Part shown: positions 35,201-43,700 of the stretch, piece by piece | Layout: every line of letters starts with the position of its first letter | Numbering within the stretch: the first letter of the stretch is position 1 | Assembly (NCBI RefSeq): GCF_028583425.1 | Contig: NC_072791.1 | Span: 11,427,868-11,491,867 of the forward strand | DNA: 64,000 nt | Direction of reading: 5' to 3' | DNA from: Eublepharis macularius | Taxonomy: Eukaryota > Chordata > Lepidosauria > Squamata > Eublepharidae | Program-made: the position numbers and the translations under genes | Notes under the pieces: model-generated | Seen by the model: only the letters and a program-made list of their open reading frames with translations | Databases searched by the model: none | What the model was told of the DNA's origin: nothing

Positions 35201-36980
35201 GTAGACATCCCATTATTACAAGCAATCTCCAGACTAAAGCGATCAGTTCCCCTGGAGAAAATGGCAACTTTGAAGGCTTTGACCATTGGCATTATATGCT
35301 GCTGGAGCTGCCAGCTCTTGGTTATGAACTTAGTGGAGAGGTAGAACCTGGAAAGCTTGAGATTTGGAAAGGGGAGGAACCTCATCAGAGGTAGAAATGT
35401 CACAGCAGCCATTTTCTCCAGGGGAACTGATCTCTGTAGTCTGGAAATCAGTGGCAATTCCAGGAGAACTGCAGGTCCAGAATAGAGCTGATAACCTTCA
35501 GGCAGTGGCTGGAGACCTCCTAGATTTATAACTGGATCTCCAGCCCAGAAATCAAAATAGAAGAGAGTCCAGTAGCACCTTTAAGACTAACCAACTTTAC
35601 TGTAGCATAAGCTTTCGAGAATCACAGTTCTCTTGGTCAGATGCATAGAGGGTATCTTACTTCTTCTTACCCTCCATGCATCTGATGAAGAGAACTGTGA
35701 TTCTCGAAAGCTTATGCTACAGTAAAGTTGGTTAGTCTTAAAGGTGCTACTGGACTCTTTTCTATTTTGCTATTACATCCTAACACTGCTAACTCCTCTG
35801 GATCTAAGTCCAGAAATCAAAATAGAAGAGAGTCCAGTAGCACCTTTAAGACTAACCAACTTTACTGTAGCATAAGCTTTCGAGAATCACAGTTCTCTTG
35901 GTCAGATGCATAGAGGGTATCTTACTTCTTCTTACCCTCCATGCATCTGATGAAGAGAACTGTGATTCTCGAAAGCTTATGCTACAGTAAAGTTGGTTAG
36001 TCTTAAAGGTGCTACTGGACTCTTTTCTATTTTGCTACTCCATCCTAACACTGCTAACTCCTCTGGATCTAAGTCCAGAAATCAGTTTCCTTGGAGGCAA
36101 TTGCCACTTTGAAGGGTGCACTCTATAACATTGCATCTCATTAAATCCCTTCCTCTCCCCAAACCCCTCCCTCTCCAGGGCCCACCCACCCCCAATCTCC
36201 AGGAATTTCCCAAGCCAGATCGGGTTTGCTAGCTCCGGGCTGGTAAATTCCTCGAGATTTGGGGGTGGAGCCTGGAGGGGCGGGGCTTTGGGGGGCGGGG
36301 AATGCCATAAGGGCCCCCGGCCAAAGCTGCCAATTCCTCCAGGGGAACTGATCTGTGACGTCCAGAGATCGCCAAGGCCCACCTGGAGGTTGGCAACCCT
36401 CCTTGCAGGGCTCTGGTTAAGGCGCCGCCGACGCGCTCCTTCCCCTACCTGTGGCGGCGGCGAAGGCAGGCACGCTGTGGAAGCGGACGCGGCTGCCGCT
36501 GCGCCGGCCGTCCCAGGAGGCGAAGGCGACCACGGGCCCGCAGGGGCAGTGGATGGTGACGGGCACCTCCCCGGGGCCGGCGGGGGGCGGCCGGCGGAGG
36601 CCGTAGTCGAGGGCCAGGCGGGCCAGGCAGAGGACGGCGTGGCCGCACATGGAGCTGGCGCCTTCGTTGTGGACGAAGAGGGCGCCGGCGGCGGCCTCGG
36701 GCAGCTCGCTGCGCGCCAGCAGCGCCCCGTACATGTCGCGGTGCCCGCGGGGCTCGTGCATCAGCAGCCGCCTCAGGCCGTCCAGCTCGGGCGAGGCCAG
36801 CAGGCGGCGGCGCAGGGCCAGCAGCGGCAGGCCCTCGGGCGCCTCCAGCCCGGCCAGCCCGCCCGGCAGCACCACCCGCAGCGGCTCGCCGCCCGCGTGC
36901 ATCTCCACCGTGTGGATGACCGGGCCGCCCGGCGCGCGCGGGGGCAGCCAATCGGCGCCCGGCCCGGCGCGCGCGGCCAT
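20122..36980 (-). CDS. L3HYPDH: L3HYPDH, trans-3-hydroxy-L-proline dehydratase (whole gene, 5 coding exons)
   Basis: Cytosolic enzyme of the proline racemase family that dehydrates trans-3-hydroxy-L-proline to pyrroline-2-carboxylate, clearing hydroxyproline from collagen and diet. Coding exons (5' to 3'): 36449-36980, 30839-31008, 30037-30159, 22169-22306, 20122-20247. All junctions are GT-AG and join in phase to 1,089 nt, 362 residues (human is about 354). Catalytic signature: Cys112 in SSMCGHAV. At the second catalytic site, DRSPTGSG has Thr281 where racemases have Cys, the known mark of the dehydratase. [10 protein letters not shown] and HNEG motifs are also present. Start at 36,980 is preferred; an in-frame ATG lies 51 nt upstream. 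Intron 3 carries the DIRS element. Shares a divergent promoter region with JKAMP. Confidence 0.95.
20340..21590 (-). mobile_element. L2-like LINE 3' fragment (intron 4 of L3HYPDH)
   Basis: A 108-residue stretch at 20,860-21,186 reads like the C-terminal part of a LINE-2-type ORF2: [18 protein letters not shown] and [20 protein letters not shown]. The 3' side has the tail tttatagtctgcctttctca. Truncated at its 5' end with breaks; it lies in the same orientation as the host gene. Confidence 0.75.
22169..22306 (-). CDS. L3HYPDH: L3HYPDH coding exon 4
   Basis: 46 codons starting [20 protein letters not shown], phase 0 at both ends, with AG acceptor and GTAAG donor. Holds the Thr that marks the dehydratase rather than racemase subfamily. 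Confidence 0.94.
22307..24140. other. L3HYPDH intron 3, proximal part
   Basis: AT-rich intron sequence. About 22,505-22,610 resembles a LINE/SINE tail (gctgcctttcctccagaggt). No exon was recognised. Confidence 0.45.
24194..24351. repeat. DIRS inverted terminal repeat, left
   Basis: Reverse complement of about 29,716-29,873 with very few differences. The outermost ~53 bp of the left end are unlike the right end, as is normal for DIRS. Confidence 0.88.
24412..24507. repeat. DIRS internal complementary region
   Basis: Positions 24,412-24,471 are the exact reverse complement of the left outer end 24,141-24,200. Positions 24,472-24,507 are the reverse complement of the right outer end 29,863-29,898 with one difference. 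The junction therefore shows both element ends joined, as in the circular intermediate of this family. Confidence 0.92.
24548..26086 (-). CDS. DIRS tyrosine recombinase ORF
   Basis: A 512-residue open frame whose C-terminal half resembles DIRS tyrosine recombinases. These replace the integrase of LTR elements and are thought to insert the circular DNA copy. It overlaps the 3' part of the RT/RNase H frame, as is usual for the family. The real start may lie inside the overlap. Looks whole. Confidence 0.85.
   Translation of the reverse strand: MGHCQQRPAQGRSYCGGEQHSSRHAEQGVFAPARVVPQHGLSPQGFPHMGHAFGRPLCHSPQQTSPAVLLPGRDWPSFTGGCLPDTLVSRALLCLPALPAPSQGPLQDQGLPNPLYPDCPSVASPGLVPPFTFPVTGAVSPAATRSRPATQGRSVASRCGSAKSDCLAPLRPRLGLSTRVLNVILNARKPSTRLSYQRKWSRFSRWLAPKGVSPFSCPLPVILDYLLDLCSQGLAFSSVKVHMAAISAFHEQIDGRTVFAHWLSKQFLKGLLKSFPPRAHPIPQWSLTLVLSRMMLSPFEPLSTCPLPLLTQKVAFLVAVTSSRRVGELSALRCDPPFLQFFPGTVMLHTSMQFLPKVVSKFHLRQKVVLPSFFPTPSSPEERTLHTLDVKRALLFYLHRTKCFRKSPALFLCYSGPRKGSPASAQSISRWIVSAIKLCYQQAGVRCPLSITAHSTRAQAASAAFLRGVPLQDVCQAATWSTADTFIKHYSIDVNARRESAVGTAVLHSLFT
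25564..27459 (-). CDS. DIRS reverse transcriptase, RNase H and methylase-like ORF
   Basis: A 631-residue open frame with, in order, a reverse transcriptase domain, an RNase H domain, and a C-terminal region like the methyltransferase-like domain of DIRS elements. Looks whole. It starts just downstream of the gag-like frame. Confidence 0.9.
   Translation of the reverse strand: MVSKDAVNVLFLDRLRPFLPRWRLITTDTWVLSVVARGYKLSFTTAPPLSHPPRCASCCNVVLQNNVLELVAKGAVRVVDVSTSPWGFYSRYFLVDKKDGGSRPILDLRALNTYLKVEKFRMLTLSRVLELLESGVWMAILDLKDAYFHISIFEGHRKYLRFTCGGAVYEYTALPFGLASVPRVFTKCMATVVAHLRSSGCFVYPYLDDWLLVGPSSDSLRASIALTLSVLDGLGLVVNLGKSVLSPGTSIRFIGVHFDSLLGRAYLPPDRLSRLSSLARHFVHNRFQTALLIQTLLGLMASSTGVVCFARLRMRPLQNWFVRVFNPLTMSQHRGFSVPRVIQRTLVWWTDPENLSKGCPFGPFLPEVTVFTDASNLGWGGRCGHLSAQGVWSSLEMSMHINLLELRAIRYSLASFADVIRNKRVQVLSDNTTACYYLNKQGGTVSLKLCKEATTLWTWAIANNVLPKAVHIAGESNTAADTLSRVFLPQHEWSLNTVYLHKVFRTWGTPLVDLFATAHNRQAPLFCSRAGIGHRSLGDAFQIPWSPGLFYAFPPFPLLHKVLSRIRAFRTHCILIAPRWPRQDWFPLLLSLSQGRCLPLPHAPDLLLRDGVWHHDVAVLNLTAWLLCAPD
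27481..29610 (-). CDS. DIRS gag-like ORF
   Basis: A 709-residue open frame with a short cysteine-rich N-terminus, a long Pro/Ser/Ala-rich low-complexity middle and an Arg/Tyr/Gln-rich C-terminus. Position and composition fit the first ORF of DIRS elements. Looks whole. Confidence 0.8.
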   Translation of the reverse strand: MSHSALFKKCQQCGTKMTHSDGHDLCLICLGEGHVVERCKFCMAFTPKARNDRKARLRAFLWDANLLPPKASGSSGSKPSSVAPSPAPHHSSEPLVSAPTEASAPDGSIASGSVSAPSSRKAKKRASSKPSSKPVATEASSEPPPKKAKAKSKTKRRALSPAPASLAGSSPGPAPPPEDVRSLLHTPSPPHTPPPVIPDDCESIRGFSDAFQEFERSLPCAPVPAEVSVPSQPVFSVPAPFHRSVPLPAALPPWQPVPGLGNVASWQDFVAWIQQSAPFLPGPSVPLATVPAPSTLPPAPPATQPRRHLSAPQPSTSVPADRPSVPTQTPAAFSDSEDDEGLASPSEYSSDAASDPSPDDAVGELRSSSPNDDYRVFAEQMVRMAAALELDVASTTSKPKSKLLEPLYSGSPASVAFPPVEDLVDNALALWQTPASVPPTAKKVEKYYRLKQEDCPYLFAHPKPSSIVAEEGQARFRRGSSSAPSDREGRKLDGIGRKVYSSASLGFRIAHFQVIMGSYNLFLWKRLSSYLSDLPDDRRHLVKALQAEAFRLSKQQMTAGKDAADSAARAMASSVLLRRHAWLRSTALPPEKKAKVEDFPFEGPQLFSEKTDESLSLMKKNQQTAKSLGVAPSVPQTGPRYRYGRFRSYQSPYQQFHQRQGRFPSGQSYGHRSYSGQQRHSSRRSGRSKGRQQPPSPKPSTSAQKPTVF
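29716..29873. repeat. DIRS inverted terminal repeat, right
   Basis: Pairs with 24,194-24,351. The outer end (to 29,898) finishes in a short gac-repeat that also appears, inverted, in the internal complementary region. It lies 139 bp from L3HYPDH exon 3. Confidence 0.88.
30037..30159 (-). CDS. L3HYPDH: L3HYPDH coding exon 3
   Basis: 41 codons reading [20 protein letters not shown] and on to [10 protein letters not shown], phase 0 at both ends, with acceptor ctctgtag and donor gtagg. Confidence 0.94.
30839..31008 (-). CDS. L3HYPDH: L3HYPDH coding exon 2
   Basis: 170 nt. Carries [20 protein letters not shown] and ends [13 protein letters not shown] before a GTACTG donor. Completes the split codon from exon 1 and ends in phase 0. 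Confidence 0.94.
31010..32890. other. L3HYPDH intron 1, distal part
   Basis: No exon or clear repeat family. A short G-run at about 31,254-31,264 and a CA microsatellite at about 32,271-32,286 are present. Confidence 0.45.
32895..33115. repeat. Unclassified interspersed repeat
   Basis: Begins gggttgccaggtccccttac and includes gtgacatcatcactcccag. Relatives at about 4,630-4,930 and 52,017-52,330. Possibly a non-autonomous DNA element. Confidence 0.45.
33199..33500 (-). mobile_element. LINE/SINE tail inserted in CR1
   Basis: Opens with an aatt simple repeat, then caatttatattccgctctcc and agatcacagatggtaataaa. Resembles the 3' tail of the L2-like elements at 20,340 and 41,650. A C-run lies at about 33,348-33,357. 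Confidence 0.5.
34081..34382. mobile_element. hAT-type MITE (302 bp) nested in CR1
   Basis: Flanked by an exact 8-bp target-site duplication (atggtcta at 34,073-34,080 and 34,383-34,390). Terminal inverted repeats are taggggtatgcgc / rc taggggtgtgcac. Without the insert the CR1 sequence joins cleanly. An 8-bp duplication is typical of hAT elements. No transposase. Confidence 0.88.
34770..34925 (-). mobile_element. tRNA-derived SINE fragment
   Basis: Antisense: cacaaaaacaccatgaggat, ccaagatcacccaaccaatt, rc B-box region gattcaaacccagatgtctc, then accaaccactacagcacact (rc A box). Confidence 0.6.
35215..35545. mobile_element. MITE-like repeats (ggttggcaaccct family), two orientations
   Basis: An antisense piece (atcagttcccctggagaaaa at 35,240) is followed by a sense piece ending about 35,480 (cattttctccaggggaactg). 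A further piece is then interrupted at about 35,545 by the tandem palindromes. Confidence 0.5.
35545..36074. repeat. Two 265-bp tandem copies of a long palindrome
   Basis: Copies run 35,545-35,809 and 35,810-36,074 and differ at about two bases. Each holds a palindrome with arms of about 90-95 bp: gtccagtagcacctttaaga ... gcataagctttcgagaatca against tgattctcgaaagcttatgc ... tcttaaaggtgctactggac, around a short centre (tcttacttctt). The next 11 bases after the second copy (ccagaaatcag) start the unit again, marking the duplication boundary. Confidence 0.92.
36085..36405. mobile_element. MITE-like repeats (ggttggcaaccct family), back to back
   Basis: An antisense copy (about 36,085-36,215) abuts a sense copy (about 36,220-36,400, ending cacctggaggttggcaaccc). 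They lie 50 bp from the L3HYPDH exon 1 donor. Confidence 0.6.
36449..36980 (-). CDS. L3HYPDH: L3HYPDH coding exon 1
   Basis: 532 nt, from ATG at 36,980 ([15 protein letters not shown]) to the donor gccacag|gtagggg. Carries [20 protein letters not shown] and the Cys112 motif. GC-rich, inside the CpG island. An upstream in-frame ATG at 37,031 would add 17 residues. Confidence 0.93.
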
Positions 36981-37749
36981 CCCGGCTCGACGGTCCTTCT
37001 CCAACGGCCCTAACGGAATTCTACCTGCCAACTCGCTGAACGGCTATTGGGCGGATCGAGAGCGTTCCATGAAACGCGATTGGTCGAGGGAAGCACGTGG
37101 GTCAGACTGAGGACGGGGCAGTGGGCAGCCTCTTGTAGAAGTAGAGACAGACGCTGGGGTAGTTCTGAGGACACTTCCGGTCAGTGGTCGACCATTTGCC
37201 GTTTAACAGCGTGGCGGAGCCCAAATACATTTTGGGAGGGCGCTTTAAATAAGAATGATTCGCTTTCATACAGTTGAGGGATTTCTAACTTGCAGGGCAA
37301 AACGGATTAAGGGTTAGTTTCACCGTGTGGGTGAGGCATACACTGGCAGCCCATAACGAATACACGGTAGGGTTACCTGAAGTTTAGGCTACGCGCCGGT
37401 CAACTTTCCTTACCTCTCAGAGCGTGAAGCCCCAATAGCTAGAGGAAAGCCTCAAAGTCACGCCCTCCCTCTAGAGTTCGTCCAATAGAATCCGGGCCTC
37501 AGCCTCCCCTACACTAGCGAGCGGAGTTTTATCCAACACCCACCCGTCCTCTTTCGCGGGAAGCGGCTGGGGTGCGAACAAACTGAAGCGCTTTCATACC
37601 CGACGTTTGAAAGGAAGGTGCCGTGATCACGTGCAGGAAGCAAACCAATCATCAAACAGCTACGGACCCCGAACGGAAGTGACGTTTTTAGTAAGCGTTG
37701 GAGACCCTTTGCTTGTATAGTGAAGGACCCGGATGACCCTGTTTTGTCG
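36981..37749. promoter_or_regulatory. Divergent L3HYPDH/JKAMP promoter region (CpG-rich)
   Basis: The two start codons face away from each other across about 770 bp. Visible motifs: inverted CCAAT (attgg) at 37,046-37,050 and 37,079-37,083; E-box CACGTG at 37,094-37,099 and 37,628-37,633; an ETS-like cacttccgg near 37,168; and acggaagtgacgt at 37,673-37,685 combining ETS and CRE-like half sites. No TATA box is obvious. This suits shared housekeeping expression and, for JKAMP, a stress input, but function is inferred. Confidence 0.75.
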
Positions 37750-37777
37750 ATGGCGGACCGCGGCTGGGGCGAGATGG
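37750..37777 (+). CDS. JKAMP: JKAMP coding exon 1
   Basis: 28 nt coding MADRGWGEM plus one base, donor G|GTGAGT. The last ATG joins exon 2 to give MAVDIQ, which may be the main start. Confidence 0.8.
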
Positions 37778-40700
37778 GTGAGTTCGGTCGCGGGCCGCCT
37801 TTCTGGTTTATCGGCAGCTTGTTTCTGCCTCTCGGAAGGCGGCCTGCTTAGTGGCGAGCAGGCTGTTTTCAAGGCAGGAGGGGGATAGAGCTGGCTTTGT
37901 TCTGTGGGCCCTTGACCCATTCTCCGAAATGAACAGGCGGCGGGAGCTCTGCAGACTGGGCTTGCCAACCTCCAGGTGGGGCCTGGCGATGTCCCGGAAT
38001 CACAAATGATTTCCAGGCAATAGAGATCTGTTCCCCCCAGTTAGGGTTGCCAACCTCCAGGTGGTAGCTAGAGTCACAAGTGATCTCCAGACTACAAGGA
38101 TCAGTTGCCTTGGAGAAAATGGCTGCTTTGGAAGGTGGACTCTATGGCCTTATGCCCCACTGAGGTCCCTCCCCGCTCCCAAGGCTCCAGTATCCAGGAT
38201 CTTCCCGACCTGGAGCTGGCAACCCTACTCCTAAGAAGGCCTCAGAAGCAGTGGGGCGGCCCTGGTGTCCAGTCGGGGTTATATTTATTGCAGCTAGGTT
38301 CAGTCTTAGTGGTGCTTGGAGAGCTATCTGTGTTGCTTCTTGGGTAGTTGTCATCTTTGCAACAGCCTTTTGAGGAGGAGTAGGCAAGGGGGATTTTTTC
38401 TTCCATCCCAGGCTTCAGTTGTGGAATTCACAGCAACTTCTATCCTTCCCTAGTCCATTTAAAGTTAGGATAGTATTGCAGGGATGCTGTTCCTTTTTTT
38501 GCACCTTCTCAAAGTAAAGTCAAGTCTTAGGATTGAGCCTTAACCTAGCTGTCGTTAGTACAAAATGTTTAAGCTATAGGTAACTTTACCTCTGGTCTTC
38601 CTTTTGTAAAAGCTGTAGACATTCAGCCAGCCTGCCTTGGACTTTATTGTGGGAGAACGGTAGAAATTATCAACGGGACTGAAATCCATGGAAATTGTGG
38701 GGTGAGTTGCAAGATTATGACAATCTCTTGACTATTTGATTTTGGTATGAAAGGGATCCCATAGGCTGTATATCACAATTTATAGGAAGCTTCCTTTGTA
38801 GGCCAATCAAGGACACTTGCAGGGGTTCAGAAGTTAATGCCTCTTGTGTGTGAAGATAAGTTAAAAGTATATTTTTGGCACATTTTTGTGTTATAAAGTT
38901 CATTTTAGTTGTGCTGTGGAGGACAGAATAAACCACAGTCTGTAGTAAATGTATTTAATTTCCTAATTGAGGGGTGTTGGTGGAGGTATGCGCTTTAGGA
39001 TTCCATGGGCCCATTCTTATAGCACCAGACCATGCTCTGTTACATGTGACTCTAGCCATTGTGTTATGTTTATTCCCATCTCTATTCTGTGAACAAATTA
39101 TTTATCTCAAACCTAGTATCATTCTGGTTTCTAATTACCTTATAGTATAGTGGAGTTAAGGAATTAGGGCGGTAAAATAAAAAAGGTGCTTTTATTTTTT
39201 TGCTCACAAACATTGTCTTGTCCCACTCTCCCTTCCATCTTTCTTGGAATATCAGTTCCTTTTCATCAGATCTCTCTCTCTCCTTTCTCACCCACCCACC
39301 TCTAAAAGGAACAGCAAAATATTCCATTAGTATTCTTTTTATTTTCTAGATTACTTTCAAAACTATAATCTAAGTCTTAAATAGCCTGCTGTGCAGGTTA
39401 GCAATCCATCTAGAGGAACAGTGGGAGATATTGCTTTTTAGAGTAGGGTTGGATTTTTTAATAGATGGTACAGAGCAGGGGAAAAGGTGGCACAAATACA
39501 TGAATGTGTTAATTTTCTGCTCTTAAAAAAGAATATTTTCTGTCTTTCTTTCCTTCCCTATAAATCATGTTTAGTAAAGCTTTGTGTATAAAATGATCTG
39601 TGGTGAACCCCTTTAGGTATGTCCAAGAGGACAAAGAACAGATGACCAAAAAATCTGCCGGCAGTGTGAGGGATCTCCAGAACGCTATGACTGGCTTTAT
39701 CTCGGCTTTATGGCAATGCTTCCTTTGATTTTGCATTGGTTCTTCATTGAATGGTATTCAGGCAAAAAAAGGTAAGCACTAATTAAAATCAAATCCTGTT
39801 TCCCTCTGATTAAAAAAAAAACGGAATACAATTTATTTCTTCAGCATTGGGGGAAGGGGATTGGTTCTTTAGTTGACCGCTATCCCCATTAACCTTTCTA
39901 AAATGAAAGTACAGCACCAGGCTTTGGAAACTTAAGTCAGGGTTACATTAAAGATCTTGGCAAAATTGGCTTGAATGTTTCCAGTTTTTTTAGAAAGCAA
40001 GTTTTCTGTGGTGTGAGAATTGGGGTATAGGAGTCAATAGGAGGGAGAGGTAGTCTGCGATTGTTTTAATTGGTTCCTTAGTGGCGTGTAACTACTTTTT
40101 GCAATTTAATGTAACTGTAACTGGTTGTGTTTGCATACATAATGGGTTGCATGTACCGGTTTGTGCAGCTAAAATTTGCCTCTTGTGCCAGAGGAAGTCA
40201 GTGCCATTAGCTAAGCAGAGCAGTAGGCCACAACCCATTATCCTCAGGGTATTGAAAGGGAGTGGTTAGGAATTTAGAAGCAGTTGGCTTGTTTGCAAAG
40301 CTGATTTTCTTTCCCTCTCTCCAGCTCCAGTGCAGTGTTCCAGCACGCCACGGCTTTAATTGAATGCAGTGTGGCAGCAGTTGTTACGTTGCTTGTGAGC
40401 AGTCCCTTGGGCTCTCTGCAGATCCGGTCATGCAAGGTGAAGATGCTGTCCGACTGGTACACCATGCTTTACAATCCAAGCCCTGACTATGTCACCACTA
40501 TTCACTGCACACATGAAGCCGTCTACCCTTTGTGAGTATTACTCTTGCAGCCTCTCCTGTTGTCTCTGCAATGACATCAATAGTTGTGACACTTTGTGTG
40601 TTTTGTAAAACGCTCAGTTGTTAATTGTGGGTCCCCAAACAGGCATTCTTGGTGCCTTGATCCTGTGCTAGTCATTTAACACCAGAGTAACTTATGTCTC

Positions 40701-43700
40701 AGTAGCTGGTCAGAACCAGGTGGCTCTTTCCAACTTCCCACGTTTGATGGGGTTCAGTTGACCCTGGTTGATTAAGTTAAGAGCCTTGGGGTTATACTGA
40801 AGCTGGTACTGCTGCTGGAGAAGCAAATCAATGCAGCTGCAAAAAAGAACTTCTCCCAACTCAGACTAGCCTGAAAGACGGCACCCTACCTTGAAACAGC
40901 CAGTCGGGCCACCTGGATTCATGGCACAGTAAAGTCGAGACAAGGCTAGCGCAGTGCACTTTACATAGTTCTTCCTTCAAAGCTGACATGGAGACCCCCA
41001 GCTGGTGCAGAACGCTGCAGCTTTATTTGCTCTCTGAAGCTGGATGGAGCATGCTTATCACTCCCATTCTGCAGTCACTTCGTTGGCTGTTTGTCAGTTA
41101 CTGGGCTCAGTTCAAGGTCATGACCATCAGATTCAAAGCCCTTCATGGCCTTGGCCCTTTATATCTGTGCAGCCGCCTCTCTCCGTGTTCCGTCATGGCA
41201 GCTTTGCTCATCTGAACACGGCCTTCTGGATACTACCCTGCAGCTGGGCAAATTCAGTAGCTTCTCATATGCATGCTTTCTCTGTGGTGACCCCCACCCT
41301 TATGGATGTCAGTTCTCCTGGCTTCCCACAAACTGTGCAAAACTGAATTATTCAGGAGGGCTTTCCATTCAGATTATAACGCTGTGTCCTAAGAAATAGC
41401 TCAGAGAGATGACTTGGTAGGGACAGGGGCTATAGATTTAGTCTATGCTATTGGGTACTGTCTGCTGATGTAGATAGGCTCCTACTGGGTAATTTCCACA
41501 TTGCTGAACATGTCATGTTAATTAGTTATAGCTACCATTTCCTTTTGTATCTGCTTACTGAATGTCCTGTTGATCACTATAATAGGTTGCTCAGTGAACG
41601 TTCTAGCTGTTGATTCTATTGTATTTCACTTGCACTGCGTAATCTGCCTTGAGTCTCGGTGAGAAAGGTGGACAATAAATAAATACTTCCTGGAATCCTC
41701 CAGATCATTACCATAAAAAAAAATGACCGGCATACGCTTTTGCCCTTACTCTGCACTTCAGTGGCTCGAATAGGCCTTCAGGTGCCTGCCGTGATTGTGC
41801 AGGGGCTGAAAGGGGGAAAGCCCAGCGCAGTCTTGCTGAACAAAGCTATTGTGCTAGGGCAAGGAGAACAACGTAGCCATTGAGCATGGCTCTAGTATAC
41901 CTGTAGTTCTACTTTTCAGTGCTGTGGTCTTTAAGCTTTCCTGATTGGAACCCACTGAGCGGCAAGCATGTGGCAGGAAACGGAGCCAGAGTTACTGTCC
42001 CAATAGGGATAAGGCTGGGATCATGGGCAGCAGGCTGAAAAAGCTGGAGACAGGAAGCACAAGCTCTGGGAAGTGTAGCGTAATGAGGGACCAGCCGGGG
42101 GGTCAGAGCCATGGAGGAATCCTCTCAGCCACTTGAGTGACCTCGCCATCTGGCTGCTCTTTTCAGCTTGTATGCAAAGAAAGGTGAGGAGCACCTGGCA
42201 CCCTTGCTATCTTCCCAAGAAGCCACCAAGATGAATGGTGGCAAGCCTCGTAGGGGCTCAGCCTAGCAGAGGAGGGACTCCATGACCTGTTTACCACTGC
42301 CCTAGTGCCCAGAAACCTTTGGGGGAAGAGCAAAAGGCTTCCTTCCAAGGACATAATAAGGGTGTGGTCCTAAAGATCCATCACCTTTTAAACTCACGAG
42401 TTCTCTTTCGGGGGCAAGCAATGTTGGCGTCGAGAAAATTTTTGAACATGTGGCTTCTGTTTTCAAGAACTTGGCTAACAAGCTGTACATCACGTAAAAG
42501 AATTATTGGTGGGGGGGGGCATGCTGAATTTGAAACTGCTGGTAGAACAGCATATGGAAGAGCTACAGTCTAAGAAAATGGTTTCCTGTAAAAGGCCCTA
42601 CTGGGCTTAACTGCAACTCACCTATGGCAAGTTCAGGTCTGGTGGCTGTCAGTTGTATGAAGACATTGGCTTCCAGCTCTTGGCGTTCTACTCCTGTGCT
42701 CTAATACTTCCAATCCCCTTTCATTTTCTTGCAGATACACCATTGTGTTCATATATTACGCCTTCTGTCTAGTATTAATGATGCTGCTTCGGCCGCTTCT
42801 GGTGAAGAAGATTGCTTGTGGGCTGGGGAAGTCGGATCGATTTAAGAGCATCTACGCAGCTCTCTATTTTTTCCCGATCCTAACGGTGCTTCAGGCAGTT
42901 GGAGGGGGCTTGCTGTGTAAGTTACCTGTTATTCCAGAGGTACAACCGTAGCCTGCAGTGAGTTGCATGTTTGCAGTGGACAAAGGAAATAAGCTTTCTG
43001 ATGTATGCACTACAAATGACTGCAGTATATGAATATTCTGCACACAGCAGAGTGGCTCCTCTTTGTTACGGAAAAGGACTAATCAGATATTTTAAGAAAC
43101 CACTTAGGTAATGTTATGCTCTCTGCCAAAAATGGGCAGGCCTGTGTGAAGCCTCATGTTGGCCACAGAATGTTATGCATGATAGAAAACCTTTTCTATG
43201 GAAGGCATGGACACTGAGGGATATTTACTTGGGATCAGCTGATAGGCTATGACAAGTTCTGCCATTTTTTCCTGCTGAGGTCTAGATACGACTTGTCAAC
43301 ATTTGCTGAACGAGAATAATTACAACATTCGGCGGTATCCAAACATGGCATTGCAGCATCGAATGTTTCAGAGTCTCCCCCGCTTTTGGAAACTAATTGA
43401 ATATATGCAAAAAAATGAAATTTACAATATTTGTTTATAAATGTTTCATGTTGGTTAATAAATACGATATGCAGATTCTCAGGAACCAATGGAGTAAAGA
43501 CGTAGATCGGCCAATTTTGCTAAAGCAATGGGATACGGCCTTAAATGTTATACATGTTACTTCTGTGGCTTTTAAGCCACAACTCACTCAGCAAAAAAAA
43601 TTAAGTTTAGGGTATCTTAAACACCACAGTGCCTTTTTAATAAAGGACTAACTACAGTAGCTAATTGCTAGTGACGTAGCTTACAGGATATGTCTCTTAA

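Noticed and set aside
36445-36951. Second open frame in L3HYPDH exon 1
   Set aside because: GC-rich shadow frame with Arg/Ala/Pro/Gly composition.
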